A stretch of 64,000 nt of DNA from the NCBI RefSeq assembly GCF_000702945.1, contig NZ_JNLE01000003.1:3271501-3335500 (forward strand). Reading direction: 5' to 3'. The notes under the pieces were generated by a model. That model searched no databases. It was not told the origin of the DNA and saw only the letters and a program-made list of their open reading frames with translations. This DNA comes from Clostridium sp. KNHs205 (GTDB lineage: Bacteria; Bacillota; Clostridia; Lachnospirales; Lachnospiraceae). Every line of letters begins with the position of its first letter. Positions within the stretch are counted from its first letter, which is position 1. The position numbers and the translations under genes were made by a program. Below are positions 34,832 through 44,649 of the stretch, piece by piece.

Positions 34832-37765
34832 ATGAGAGGAAATCTAGTTAATCTAAATGTAAACCCATGTAAGATGTGTATGCCCATGGGAGCTGTTACT
34901 GCCTGTTACGGTATAAAAAAATGCATGTCCATCCTTCATGGCTCACAGGGCTGCAGTACTTATATCAGAAGACATATGGCAACCCATTATAATGAACCGG
35001 TAGATATTGCTTCCTCTTCTTTAACAGAGGAAGGAACTGTATACGGCGGAGAACAGAACTTGTTAAAGGGACTGAAAAACCTTATTACTATTTACAAACC
35101 CGAGGTGATTGCAGTAGAAACTACCTGTCTGGCAGAAACAATAGGAGAGGATATTGACCGTATTATTGATAAGTTCTACAGAGAGAACCCGGAAGCAAAG
35201 GAGGTGGAGATTATCTCCATACCTTCAGCCGGTTATGCCGGAACACAATTTGAAGGTTATATGAAAGCCCTGTACAGTATTGTAAGCCAGGTTCAGATGG
35301 ATGAAAACAAAAATAATAAGATCAATGTTATAACTGCTCCCTTATCTCCGGGAGACACCAGATATCTGAAAGAACTTTTGGAGAGCTTTTCCCTGGAATA
35401 TATACTGTTACCGGATTTATCCGAGAATCTGGACGGAGTATATCAGCCGGAATATGAAAAGCTGCCTTCTAAAGGAACAGATATAAGAGATATACGGAAA
35501 ATGGGAGGTGCAGTCTTTACCATAGAGATCTCCTCCTTTACGGAAGAGAATCCCTCTGTTGCCGAATACCTGTTTGAGAAGTATCAGGTACCCTATGAGA
35601 AATGCAATATGCCTGTCAGTTTAAGAGATAACGATACCCTTATTCGCTTATTGTCAAAACTGTCAGGAAAGGAGATTCCTGAAAAGATAAAAAAAGAAAG
35701 AGGCAGATTCCTGGATGCCATGATTGATGCCCATAAATATAACGGGGAAGCCAGAGCAGCTGTTTATGGTGAACCTGATTTTGTGTACTCTGCCGTAAGG
35801 CTTTGTGTTGAAAACGGAATTTTACCTATTCTGGTTGCTACCGGCTCCAAATGTCCTTCTATAATACCTAAGCTTACGGAAGAAATTAAAGAGGTTGCTG
35901 ATCGTTATTTTGTTGAGGATTTTGAAATTCTCAGTGATACGGATTTTAAGACCATCGAGGAGAAGGCGCGGGAATTGAAGGTAAATGTCCTGATTGGTAA
36001 TTCAGATGGCAGAAGGATTTCTGAAAATCTAAAGATTGATCTTGTCAGAAGAAGCTTTCCGATTCATGACAGAGTGGGCGGTCAAAGACTAAGGACTATA
36101 GGCTATAATGGTGCGCTTACCTTTCTTGATGACATATCCAACGTAATATTAGCAGGTAAGGAAACCGGATTTCGTAAAGAACTCTATGTAAAATATTTCA
36201 AAGAGGGTTTACAGAATGGGGTGGAGATGGAAGATAAAAAGAACCAGTCTGAGAAGCTGCAGAATGAGAATCAGAATGTCTGGACAAAAGCAGCAAATAT
36301 AAACGAAAAAATAAAAGTTGCGGCAGAAGCAACAGAACGAACACCCGAAGAGAAGAGTAAGACACATCCTTGTTTTAATTGCGGAGCTCATGATTATGCC
36401 AGAATGCATCTTCCTATTGCTCCGAAATGTAATATCAGCTGCAACTATTGTGTAAGGAAGTATGACTGTCCCAATGAAAGCAGGCCGGGGGTTACAACAC
36501 AGGTACTAAACCCGGAAGAAGCCTATGAGAAATACCTGTATGTTAAGAAAAAGGTTCCAAAGCTCTCGGTAATCGGTATTGCAGGTCCGGGTGATGCTCT
36601 GGCTAATTTTGAGGAAACAAAGCGTACACTGACATTAATCAGACAGGAAGATAAAGCCGTTACTTTCTGTCTTTCCACCAATGGACTCATGTTACCTCAA
36701 TATGCAGAAGAATTAATTGCTTTGGGGGTATCCCATATTACCGTAACGATGAATGCCGTGGACCCAAAGATTGGTGCTAAAATCTACCGCCATGTGAACT
36801 ATATGGGAAATTCTTATTTCGGGGAAACCGCAGCAGCTATTCTGATGTCCAACCAGATGGCAGGGATTAAGATGCTGGCTTCAAGGGGAATTGTCTGTAA
36901 GGTTAATATTGTTATGATAAAGGGAGTAAATGATGAACATATACCGGAAGTGGTGCGTAAGGTAAAAGACCTTGGAGCAACAATCACAAATATTATGCAG
37001 CTGATTCCGGTAGAAGGAAGTGTTTTCGAGAAATTACCGTTAGTAAACAATCAGGAAATCATGGCAATGAGAAAGAAATGCGGTGAGACCATGAAGCAGA
37101 TGTATCATTGCAAACAATGCAGGGCAGATGCAATCGGTGCTTTGGGGGAAGACCGTTCCATTGAGTTTAATGCCTGTCATGGGAAGGGAGCACCGGAGGA
37201 AAAAGAAGAAACACACAAGCAGCAGGGAGTACGCAAGCAACCGAAATTATCCGAACAGCAGGAAATCCAAGTACTATATAAAATCCAGGAACAGGTTGAC
37301 CGGCAGGAACTACTCGAAGGACAGGAACTACCTGACCGGCAGGAACTATACGACCATCAAGAAACGCTAAAACAAGAGAAAACACACGAACAGACCGAAG
37401 AACAACAGGAAAGAAACAAGCACATCTATGTTGCAGTAGCAACAAAAAGTGGTGTTCTGGTTGACCAGCATTTCGGTCAGGTATCGGAATTCTATATCTT
37501 TGAATATAAAAATGGTATTGCTCAGTTTAAAGAAAGACGGGTAGTGGAGAAATATTGTAATGGTGCGCTGGATTGCGATGAGAAGGAGGATAAGATTACC
37601 TCTATCTTAAAGACTATTTCCGACTGTATAGCAGTTGTAGCCATGCGTATAGGTGAATCACCCAAATCAAAATTAAAGGAAAAAGGTATTCATGTACTTA
37701 CTACCTATGACAGAATTGAAGATTCTGTTATAAAGGCAGTTATTGAATGTAAATTATCAGTATAA
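34832..37765 (+). CDS. nifN-B: NifN-NifB fusion with C-terminal NifX-like domain
   Basis: The 977-residue protein has a NifN module (1 to about 455; C-K-M-C-M-P, S-Q-G-C-S-T, T-T-C-L-A-E-T-I-G), a NifB radical-SAM module with C-N-I-S-C-N-Y-C (Cys533, 537, 540) that builds the NifB-co cluster, a Gln/Glu-rich repeated linker (about 788-863), and a NifX/NifY-type cofactor-binding domain (about 864-977; D-Q-H-F-G-Q-V-S-E-F). NifN-B fusions are known in C. pasteurianum. Tethering would pass the cofactor precursor directly to the scaffold. Start 34832 has AAAGGAG seven bases ahead. Confidence 0.96.
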   Translation: MRGNLVNLNVNPCKMCMPMGAVTACYGIKKCMSILHGSQGCSTYIRRHMATHYNEPVDIASSSLTEEGTVYGGEQNLLKGLKNLITIYKPEVIAVETTCLAETIGEDIDRIIDKFYRENPEAKEVEIISIPSAGYAGTQFEGYMKALYSIVSQVQMDENKNNKINVITAPLSPGDTRYLKELLESFSLEYILLPDLSENLDGVYQPEYEKLPSKGTDIRDIRKMGGAVFTIEISSFTEENPSVAEYLFEKYQVPYEKCNMPVSLRDNDTLIRLLSKLSGKEIPEKIKKERGRFLDAMIDAHKYNGEARAAVYGEPDFVYSAVRLCVENGILPILVATGSKCPSIIPKLTEEIKEVADRYFVEDFEILSDTDFKTIEEKARELKVNVLIGNSDGRRISENLKIDLVRRSFPIHDRVGGQRLRTIGYNGALTFLDDISNVILAGKETGFRKELYVKYFKEGLQNGVEMEDKKNQSEKLQNENQNVWTKAANINEKIKVAAEATERTPEEKSKTHPCFNCGAHDYARMHLPIAPKCNISCNYCVRKYDCPNESRPGVTTQVLNPEEAYEKYLYVKKKVPKLSVIGIAGPGDALANFEETKRTLTLIRQEDKAVTFCLSTNGLMLPQYAEELIALGVSHITVTMNAVDPKIGAKIYRHVNYMGNSYFGETAAAILMSNQMAGIKMLASRGIVCKVNIVMIKGVNDEHIPEVVRKVKDLGATITNIMQLIPVEGSVFEKLPLVNNQEIMAMRKKCGETMKQMYHCKQCRADAIGALGEDRSIEFNACHGKGAPEEKEETHKQQGVRKQPKLSEQQEIQVLYKIQEQVDRQELLEGQELPDRQELYDHQETLKQEKTHEQTEEQQERNKHIYVAVATKSGVLVDQHFGQVSEFYIFEYKNGIAQFKERRVVEKYCNGALDCDEKEDKITSILKTISDCIAVVAMRIGESPKSKLKEKGIHVLTTYDRIEDSVIKAVIECKLSV
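37230..37420 (+). repeat. Repeated low-complexity linker segment inside nifN-B
   Basis: The codons repeat units such as R-Q-E-L and G-Q-E-L-P-D-R-Q-E-L. At DNA level GACCGGCAGGAACTA occurs twice (about 37298 and 37332) with a related ACAGGAACTACC between. Such repeats can change in number by slippage in steps that keep the frame. Confidence 0.8.
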
Positions 37766-37862
37766 CCGAACCGGAAAGTATAACTTGCAAAGAAAGCCTG
37801 GCTGCCGGTAGCTGATAGTATATAAATTAAATGTATAATAATAAGAAAAGGAGAGTATTGTT

Positions 37863-38171
37863 ATGGTAAGTCCTAAATATCATATTTTTGTCTGTACCAG
37901 CTGTAGAATCAATGGGGTGCAAAAGGGGTTTTGCTTTTCAAAGGATTCTGTCGATATCGTTCAGAAATTTATGGAGGGTGTGGATGAAAGAGATTTATCC
38001 AGTGATGTAATGATAACCAATACCGGATGTTTTGGAATTTGTGAAAAAGGACCGGTTGCGGTGGTTTATCCGGAAGGTATATGGTACGGCAACTTAACAG
38101 AGGAGGATGTTGATACTATTATAGAACAACATTTTGAAAACGGAAAGCCTGTAAAAGAGCTGATGATATAG
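37863..38171 (+). CDS. Thioredoxin-fold [2Fe-2S] ferredoxin of the C. pasteurianum type
   Basis: The 102-residue protein has the same length as the known clostridial 2Fe-2S ferredoxin and Cys at 11, 14, 24, 56 and 60 (F-V-C-T-S-C-R, G-F-C-F-S, N-T-G-C-F-G-I-C), the reported positions in that protein. Four of these bind the cluster. It interacts with nitrogenase MoFe protein in C. pasteurianum according to published work. Its position between nifN-B and nifV supports a nif role, as electron carrier or regulator. RBS AAAGGAGAG. Confidence 0.93.
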   Translation: MVSPKYHIFVCTSCRINGVQKGFCFSKDSVDIVQKFMEGVDERDLSSDVMITNTGCFGICEKGPVAVVYPEGIWYGNLTEEDVDTIIEQHFENGKPVKELMI

Positions 38172-38224
38172 AATGATAAACCTTGTTAACGGATAAGAAC
38201 ACGAATAGTCAGGAGGGGTACATG

Positions 38225-39208
38225 ATGCTTCGTATAACAGATAATACCTTAACCGGATTTGACAAATGCCTGCCTTCAAAGGAAGAACTTCATTTATTTT
38301 GCAGATTGCTAAGAGATATCGGTGTTGATGTAATTGAAATATCACTTGCTGTTTATGAGAAAATGGAGTACCTGCCGGATGACGGTAAATATATCCTTCA
38401 GGTTGACTATGCAGAAGATATAGTCAGGTATACAGGTTTTTACCGGTATACCTGTCATTTTCATGAGAATCTGGAGAATCTGATGCCGGAAATTCAGATT
38501 AATGACATAAGAGAGATTATCAAACTCCGTGCAATCTCCCACTGCAGGGAACTACGGATTGCAGGTCTTGACGATTTAATGTGTAACGGTTATGATAAAG
38601 CTATGGAAGAAATTAAGAAAAACCTTCCAAATACGAAAGTGAATCTGAATCCGGAAAATACATATCATTGTGCCAGCGCTTTGGCCATTCAGTGGCTGTT
38701 AAGCTATGGCTCCGATGTTACGGTAAGCTTTGCAGGTCATAAGAATAACGGTGCGACAGAAGAAGTACTTATGGCACTCCGTCTTGCGGTCAGGCATAAA
38801 CCGAACAAAGATCTTACAGTATTGCCGGCACTTACTAAACTCTATGAGAAAATCACCGGAACAAATATAAGTAATAAAAAACCTGTAATAGGCAAATGTA
38901 TCTTCAAGGTGGAATCGGGTATTCATGCCGATGCGATGAGCAAGAACCCAGCCATCTATGAAGCCTATGAACCGGCTTGCGTAGGAGGAAAGTCAGAGCT
39001 TGTCATTGGGAAGCATTCTGGTACCAAGGCGGTTAAGATGAAGCTGGAAGAACTTTTTCTGCCGGTACCGGAGGAAACAGTAATACTAAAAATGCTTGAC
39101 AAGATTAAAGAAGTCTGTTCGGATAGCCGAAGCAGTCTTTGTGATGAAGAGTTCGCACAAATTGCAGCAAAGGTGGGTGCTAATGAAGGAATTAAAATAC
39201 ATCGTTGA
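38225..39208 (+). CDS. nifV-omega: Homocitrate synthase omega subunit NifV-omega
   Basis: The 327-residue protein carries the C-terminal part of homocitrate synthase: F-K-V-E-S-G-I-H-A-D-A-M-S-K-N-P and I-G-K-H-S-G-T-K-A-V-K, after a degenerate barrel-like region (D-N-T-L-T-G-F; F-A-G-H-K-N-N-G-A). In C. pasteurianum nifV is likewise split into omega and alpha proteins. It is encoded before alpha, so the C-terminal function comes first. The start could be 38222 or 38225 (AGGAGGGG upstream). It overlaps nifV-alpha by 26 bp. Confidence 0.93.
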   Translation: MLRITDNTLTGFDKCLPSKEELHLFCRLLRDIGVDVIEISLAVYEKMEYLPDDGKYILQVDYAEDIVRYTGFYRYTCHFHENLENLMPEIQINDIREIIKLRAISHCRELRIAGLDDLMCNGYDKAMEEIKKNLPNTKVNLNPENTYHCASALAIQWLLSYGSDVTVSFAGHKNNGATEEVLMALRLAVRHKPNKDLTVLPALTKLYEKITGTNISNKKPVIGKCIFKVESGIHADAMSKNPAIYEAYEPACVGGKSELVIGKHSGTKAVKMKLEELFLPVPEETVILKMLDKIKEVCSDSRSSLCDEEFAQIAAKVGANEGIKIHR

Positions 39209-39989
39209 TACAACCTTAAGAGACGGGGAACAAAGCCCCGGAATTGCTCTTCGCAGAGAAGATAAGCTTAAAATTGCAAGACTTCTTGACAATATCGGTG
39301 TATATGAAATAGAAGCCGGAATACCCTGTCTCGGACAATCAGAAAGTGATTGTATAGGAGAGATTGTTTCCTGTGCCAGAAATTCAAAGATATCCGTATG
39401 GAGCCGCATGAATGTTGAAGATGTAAAAAGGTCCTTGGTCTGCAAACCCCATATACTTCATATCGGAACTCCTGTATCTTATATACAGATTTATAGTAAA
39501 CTTAAGAAAAATAAAGCCTGGGTTCAAAAAAATATTCTGGATTGTGTGGATATATCCTTAAGTCAGGGAATAGATGTGACGGTTGGGCTGGAGGATGCGT
39601 CCAGATCGGATATCGGTTTTATACTAAGCCTTATTAAAGAACTAAAAAAATCCGGTGTTAAGGTTATACGGCTGGCAGATACCGTAGGCGTCTTAACACC
39701 GGGCAGGACGAAAGAAATTGTTGAAACTATCAAAGCGCATACAGATATTGAAGTTGAAATGCATGTGCACAATGACTTGGGTATGGCAGTTGCCAATTCA
39801 ATTATCGGTGCCAAAGCAGGAGCAGCTTATATAGACTGTACCCTTTTTGGTATCGGTGAAAGAACAGGCAACTGTAATTTCTATGATTTTATCCATGCCA
39901 GTGAAGATATCTTTCAGTTTGCAATGACAAAGAAGCAAGTCAGGGAACTGGAAGCAGAATGTTATGAACTCTTAAAGGGAGCAATGTAG
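39183..39989 (+). CDS. nifV-alpha: Homocitrate synthase alpha subunit NifV-alpha
   Basis: The 268-residue protein contains the catalytic barrel: V-D-T-T-L-R-D-G-E-Q-S-P-G-I-A, and the metal-binding H-V-H-N-D-L-G-M-A. It condenses acetyl-CoA and 2-oxoglutarate to homocitrate, the organic ligand of FeMo-cofactor. It lacks the C-terminal domain, which is supplied by omega. Its ATG lies inside the omega gene, so translation is coupled. It is the last gene of the nif cluster. Confidence 0.95.
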   Translation: MKELKYIVDTTLRDGEQSPGIALRREDKLKIARLLDNIGVYEIEAGIPCLGQSESDCIGEIVSCARNSKISVWSRMNVEDVKRSLVCKPHILHIGTPVSYIQIYSKLKKNKAWVQKNILDCVDISLSQGIDVTVGLEDASRSDIGFILSLIKELKKSGVKVIRLADTVGVLTPGRTKEIVETIKAHTDIEVEMHVHNDLGMAVANSIIGAKAGAAYIDCTLFGIGERTGNCNFYDFIHASEDIFQFAMTKKQVRELEAECYELLKGAM

Positions 39990-40014
39990 CGGGAAGACAA
40001 TCCCTTGTCATACT

Positions 40015-41814
40015 TTATTCTGTCCTGAAACCGGCAATCAATGCCTTTAATTCTTCCGCACGGCTGTTGACATTACTGCTGACTTCGGCAATCGATAACA
40101 TGGAAGCTAAGATTTCCTCTGATCCTGCAGAAGTTTCTTCTGTAGTTGATGCATTTTCCTCTGCGCTGGCAGACAGACTGCTGATATGTGATACCACGTT
40201 ATTACAGCTACGGCTCATTTCCTGACTGATGGAGTCCAGGGTTTCTATCTGCGAATTGATTACTTTCAGGCTGTCAGTAATGGAAATGTATTTATCTTTT
40301 GTTTCAGTTACACTGTTTGTCTGGGTTACAACAGTTTCTTTCACCAGATTGCTCTGCTGGTTGGCAAGCTGTGCGTTATACTGCAGATCTTTTAGCATCT
40401 CATTTATGATATCTACGGAATGAGAAGACTGTTCTGCAAGCTTTCTGATTTCATCTGCTACGACTGCAAAGCCTTTACCGGCTTCTCCGGCTCTGGCAGC
40501 TTCAATGCTGGCATTTAAGGAGAGCAGATTGGTCTGTTCAGCAATTTCAGAGATTAAGGTACTGGCTTCTCCGATTCTTACAGCGCTGGCATCTATTTTC
40601 TCAATAACTTCAAGAATCTGATAGAAAGCCTCCTGACTGCTTTTGTTAACCTCTGATAGGGTGGTAACCAGTGTAAGTCCTTCACGCCCGGCCTCATTGA
40701 TCTGTTTTGCTGCCTGTGTTAAGACAACTGTACTCTGGGTGTTGCCTATAATAATTTGTTCAAGTTTTTCTAGTTCCATAACGGACTGTTCGGTATCGGA
40801 AGCCTGAGAAGTAGCTGTAGAAGCAATTTCTCCGATGGCTTTTGCGATTTCTCCCGTAGCAGTGCTTACTTCTTCTGCATTCCTGGTCATCAGATCAGCA
40901 GAGTCGCTTACCTCCCTGGAGGTTCTGTTTATTTGTCCTACAATTTCTTTTAAGGAAGATAATACAGTATTAAAGGAGGTGGATAATATACCCAGCTCGT
41001 CTTTGCCATCCAATTTCAAGGGTTGTAATGCAAGATTCTGTTTTGCCAATTCATTCATATTAGCAGTGATAGTCCGAAGGTGCTTTCTTAAATAGGTTAT
41101 CATCACAAAGGAAAGCAGTAATATCAGCGTAATGATTAATATTGTAAAGGCCACAACCTGAAGTATTTTAGCTGCAATATTCTCTTGCAGCTGCTGGGAG
41201 GAATAATCTCCGTATAGCACCAGCAGATCCTGCATATTATCAAGTGAGCCTCTGGCAGCATTAAAAGCTGTTTCCATACTGTGGAAATCCCCATCCCCTG
41301 TCTCAGGATTATAGGAAGCTTTCCAGATATCAAAATTACTATTAAACTCTTCCAGTAACATTTTTAAGGTCTTGTCTTTTTCCAGATAACCATTAGGGTC
41401 ATCTTTCGATTCTGTGCCATTTAGCAAGATAAATAAACTATGTGGAGTATAGGAATCAAGGATCTTTTGATTATTCTTTAGTATTTCCGTGATTTTATTG
41501 GCGTTATCACTTGCCTGCTGTGCATTTTGTGAATAAACAGCATTTAAATCTATCAATAATTGTTCATCAGAAGTATCGGCTGAGTTAATCAGCAGCTGGA
41601 GCTGCCGTACAGCCTGATCGGCTTGATAAAAGTCTCTGTCACTGCTTAAGAGACTGGTATGAACAAGATATAAATCGTTGTAGAATATTTCCTTACTCTT
41701 ATTAAAGGTGGAATTGTTATCTGCAGCGTATACATAAAGCAGCAGAACTAATTCCAGTATAGCAGGAATTATCATAAGCAGCAGCTTATTTCTTAAGGAT
41801 AAATTTTTTAACAT
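40015..41814 (-). CDS. Methyl-accepting chemotaxis protein
   Basis: The 599-residue receptor has an N-terminal membrane helix (about 8-26), a sensor domain rich in helices to about 205, a second membrane helix (about 216-238), a HAMP linker and a long cytoplasmic signalling domain with the hairpin tip [16 protein letters not shown] (in pieces) and [15 protein letters not shown]. The ligand is unknown. The start at 41814 has GAGGAGG ahead on the minus strand. It is convergent with nifV-alpha with 25 bp between the two stop codons. Confidence 0.93.
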   Translation of the reverse strand: MLKNLSLRNKLLLMIIPAILELVLLLYVYAADNNSTFNKSKEIFYNDLYLVHTSLLSSDRDFYQADQAVRQLQLLINSADTSDEQLLIDLNAVYSQNAQQASDNANKITEILKNNQKILDSYTPHSLFILLNGTESKDDPNGYLEKDKTLKMLLEEFNSNFDIWKASYNPETGDGDFHSMETAFNAARGSLDNMQDLLVLYGDYSSQQLQENIAAKILQVVAFTILIITLILLLSFVMITYLRKHLRTITANMNELAKQNLALQPLKLDGKDELGILSTSFNTVLSSLKEIVGQINRTSREVSDSADLMTRNAEEVSTATGEIAKAIGEIASTATSQASDTEQSVMELEKLEQIIIGNTQSTVVLTQAAKQINEAGREGLTLVTTLSEVNKSSQEAFYQILEVIEKIDASAVRIGEASTLISEIAEQTNLLSLNASIEAARAGEAGKGFAVVADEIRKLAEQSSHSVDIINEMLKDLQYNAQLANQQSNLVKETVVTQTNSVTETKDKYISITDSLKVINSQIETLDSISQEMSRSCNNVVSHISSLSASAEENASTTEETSAGSEEILASMLSIAEVSSNVNSRAEELKALIAGFRTE

Positions 41815-41955
41815 TGAGTTCCTCCTCACCCTTTGAAAGGTATCGTATAGTACTTAAATTACAAGATATAGATTGAACTCTCCAATATCTTAGGATGATT
41901 ATAGCAAAGAAGTTTTAGAATATCTACATATATTTTTAAAATATAACAATATACG

Positions 41956-42004
41956 ACAAAATAAGCAGCTGCACCCTGCAATGGCTGCAACTGCTTATTT
42001 TGTT
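41956..42004 (-). terminator. Terminator of the GH4 gene
   Basis: AAAATAAGCAG and CTGCTTATTTT with an inner CTGCA/TGCAG form a symmetrical stem. Read on the minus strand it lies downstream of the GH4 stop at 42249, about 250 bp away. Confidence 0.7.
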
Positions 42005-42019
42005 ACATAAATCCTGTGA

Positions 42020-42114
42020 AAGTATATAATACTTATGTTGCTTTAATATTTCTTGCATATTCCGGTCTATCTAACATGGGACACAAGTATATAATACTTA
42101 TGTTGTTTTAATAT
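42020..42114 (+). repeat. Two near-identical 30-bp direct repeats
   Basis: The copies at 42020-42049 and 42085-42114 differ in one base. Each begins with the inverted repeat AAGTAT-ATA-ATACTT. They lie in the 434-bp region between the chemoreceptor gene and the GH4 gene, which holds nothing else recognised besides a terminator. Confidence 0.85.
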
Positions 42115-42248
42115 GCCATGGTTATAATTCACCATTTGAATCAATAAAAGTTGTATTTTTTAACCACCTGCTTGTGAGAAAAGCTTGAATATATGGCGCC
42201 TTTAAACCAGAGGCAGGTTAATAAACGTAATTCAACCAAGGTTTTTAT

Positions 42249-43571
42249 TTACTGATAATCTTTCATGTAATCACCATGGGCTTCAATTAATTCATCGCAC
42301 ATATTTCTGATATCCTCTGGATTTAATTCAGCAGCAGTGTGAGGGTCTAACATAGCTGCCTGGTATATATAGCTGCGGTCTTTGGTTACAGCAGCTTCTA
42401 TGGTCAGAAGCTGAGTATTGATATTTGTCATATTCATTGCTGCACATTGTACCGGAAGACGTCCTACATGACATGGGTTGATACCCCTGTTATCTACTAA
42501 GCAGGGAACCTCGACACAGGCATCGGCAGGAAGATTCTCGATGAGACCTTTATTCAGTACATTGCCGCCGATTTTATAGGGCTTACCGGTGACTACTGCT
42601 TCCATTATATAAGAAGCGTATTCGTGGGAACGGGTATGAGTTATATTTCCGTTATCCAGAATTCGTTCCTTTTCAGATTCCCAGTCAGCAATCTGATTGA
42701 TGCACCTGCGGGGATATTCATCAAGTGGAATGTTGAATTTATCAATCATTTCAGGGTAGCGGGATTTAATGTAGAGAGGATTGTATTCTGCGTTATGCTC
42801 ACTTGACTCGGTGCAATAATAACCAAAATTACGGATATAATCAAACCTTACCATATCATCATGTTTCTCTTCGGCATTTTTCTTTGCAGCCCTTTTTTTG
42901 ATTTCCGGATACAGGTCATTGCCGTCCCGGTCTTTCAGTTCCAGAAGCCAGCCCATATGGTTAATACCGGCTATCAGCTCTTTGCGGCCCTCTAATTTTT
43001 CCTCCATCCCCAGCTTCTTTAAAAGACCTTCAGAGCAGACCTGAACACTGTGGCATAAACCGACGGTCTGAATAGTTGAATAACGCTGTATATAACCTGT
43101 AAGCATTGCCATTGGGTTGGTATAGTTAAGAAATAATGCTTCGGGGCATACTTCTTCCATATCTCTTGCGAAACCTTCCATAACAGGAATTGTACGAAGC
43201 GCCCGCATAATACCTCCAATACCCAGGGTATCAGCGATTGTCTGTCTTAGACCGTATTTCTTAGGAATTTCAAAATCAGTTATGGTACAGGGATCATAAC
43301 CTCCGACTTGTATGGCATTAACTACAAAGTCAGCATCCTTTAATGCAGCCTTTCTGTTTTCGATTCCCAGATAGGTACTGATTGTTGCACGGCCATTATT
43401 TATGTTTTTGTTGATTGCATCAAGAATTATCTGGGATTCTGCAAGTCTTTTGGCGTCAATGTCATAAAGAGCCAATTCACTTTCCTGTAATGCCGGTGTA
43501 CACATACAATCACCTAATACATTTCTTGCAAATACAGTACTCCCCGCACCCATAAATACAATTTTTATCAA
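42249..43571 (-). CDS. Glycoside hydrolase family 4, alpha-galactosidase-like
   Basis: The 440-residue protein has the N-terminal NAD-binding motif G-A-G-S-T-V-F-A-R-N-V-L-G-D and the GH4 metal site residues in G-L-C-H-S-V-Q and G-I-N-H-M-G-W. GH4 enzymes use NAD+, Mn2+ and a reducing milieu. The overall sequence, including N-Y-T-N-P-M-A-M-L-T, is like MelA alpha-galactosidases and LplD-type enzymes. It acts in the cytosol. An AraC regulator is encoded just upstream on the same strand, and a GH2 enzyme lies beyond, suggesting galactoside use. Confidence 0.88.
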   Translation of the reverse strand: MIKIVFMGAGSTVFARNVLGDCMCTPALQESELALYDIDAKRLAESQIILDAINKNINNGRATISTYLGIENRKAALKDADFVVNAIQVGGYDPCTITDFEIPKKYGLRQTIADTLGIGGIMRALRTIPVMEGFARDMEEVCPEALFLNYTNPMAMLTGYIQRYSTIQTVGLCHSVQVCSEGLLKKLGMEEKLEGRKELIAGINHMGWLLELKDRDGNDLYPEIKKRAAKKNAEEKHDDMVRFDYIRNFGYYCTESSEHNAEYNPLYIKSRYPEMIDKFNIPLDEYPRRCINQIADWESEKERILDNGNITHTRSHEYASYIMEAVVTGKPYKIGGNVLNKGLIENLPADACVEVPCLVDNRGINPCHVGRLPVQCAAMNMTNINTQLLTIEAAVTKDRSYIYQAAMLDPHTAAELNPEDIRNMCDELIEAHGDYMKDYQ

Positions 43572-43677
43572 TTTTTCCTTCCTCCTGTTTCTTAATGATT
43601 TGCTATATTGATTTTACAATTTTAAGGAAGGAATGTCTTTCTATTTTGTTTCTAAAAACTTGTCATTATGTTGCAAC

Positions 43678-44484
43678 TCAATGCGATTTACGGTATTTAA
43701 GCGGTGAAAGACCGTAATTGTCTTTAAAATAATTAGAGAAGTAGTGTTCATCGTGAAAGTTCAAATCCAGGGAAATTTCTTTTATGGTCATATTTGTATT
43801 AAGGAGCAGCAGTTTAGCCAGCTCCATTTTTTGCTTCATTAAGTATTTATAAGGTGTAATACCAAAGGCTTGCCGAAATATTCGAATTGTTTGTGAAGGT
43901 GAGCGATAAATTAACTTACTAAGCTCGTCAATTGTAACCTGTTCTTTATTATGCTTGTCCAGATAGGCCTTTAACAACACTGCTTCTTCAGATTTGACAG
44001 CTGCAGTTAAATGCTGCTCTTTTAAATAAAGTATCATTTCGAAGAAAATAAGAGCGGCAGCCCTTTCAAAATCCCTGCTGTTATCTGCGCTCTTAGCCGT
44101 TTCCAATATGCGAAAAAAGAAGGAGCTCAGTGGTACGTCTTTCAGATGCATCAGATGATTCAGGCTATAAAGTGAAAGTAGCATTTCAATTAGAGAGCCT
44201 TTGGCATTAAACCATATCTTGGTCCAGGGATTGTCCTTGTGTGAAAAATATTCATGGTTGCTTTTTCTCTTTAAGATATAAACATCCCCTTTTACCGCTG
44301 TAAATACTTTTCCATCACAGATAACAGTGCCTTCCCCTTCTAAAATATATTCGAAAATATAAATATCACTTGTCTTTCTGGATATACGATAGGATTCATC
44401 ACAATAGGAAATACCTGTCATTTCTATATAAAATTCAGCCTCATCCAAGTCGCCCTGAAGGAAACTGTAAATATCTTCATGCAT
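43678..44484 (-). CDS. AraC-family regulator (cupin sensor)
   Basis: The 268-residue protein has an N-terminal cupin-like sensing domain and two C-terminal AraC helix-turn-helix units (I-D-E-L-S-K-L-I-Y-R-S-P-S-Q, and M-T-I-K-E-I-S-L-D-L-N-F-H-D-E-H-Y-F-S in pieces). Start 44484 follows GTGAGG nine bases ahead; an upstream ATG at 44511 lacks a site. It is divergent from the GH2 gene and upstream of the GH4 gene, so it probably activates both. Confidence 0.9.
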   Translation of the reverse strand: MHEDIYSFLQGDLDEAEFYIEMTGISYCDESYRISRKTSDIYIFEYILEGEGTVICDGKVFTAVKGDVYILKRKSNHEYFSHKDNPWTKIWFNAKGSLIEMLLSLYSLNHLMHLKDVPLSSFFFRILETAKSADNSRDFERAAALIFFEMILYLKEQHLTAAVKSEEAVLLKAYLDKHNKEQVTIDELSKLIYRSPSQTIRIFRQAFGITPYKYLMKQKMELAKLLLLNTNMTIKEISLDLNFHDEHYFSNYFKDNYGLSPLKYRKSH

Positions 44485-44649
44485 GCGTATAATCCTCACT
44501 TTATTTATCATTAAATCTATTTTTAATACCGAAATATAGCATTATAATACAATTACCTTCAAAGAAAGTAAAGAGAATCAGGTAACAAAATTTAGATGCA
44601 TAAAAATATACTGGAATCAGAAACCAGGAATTCTACAGGAGGAAGCTAA

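Noticed and set aside
42020..42114. CRISPR array
   Set aside because: Only two repeats, a 35-bp gap, and no cas genes in the window.
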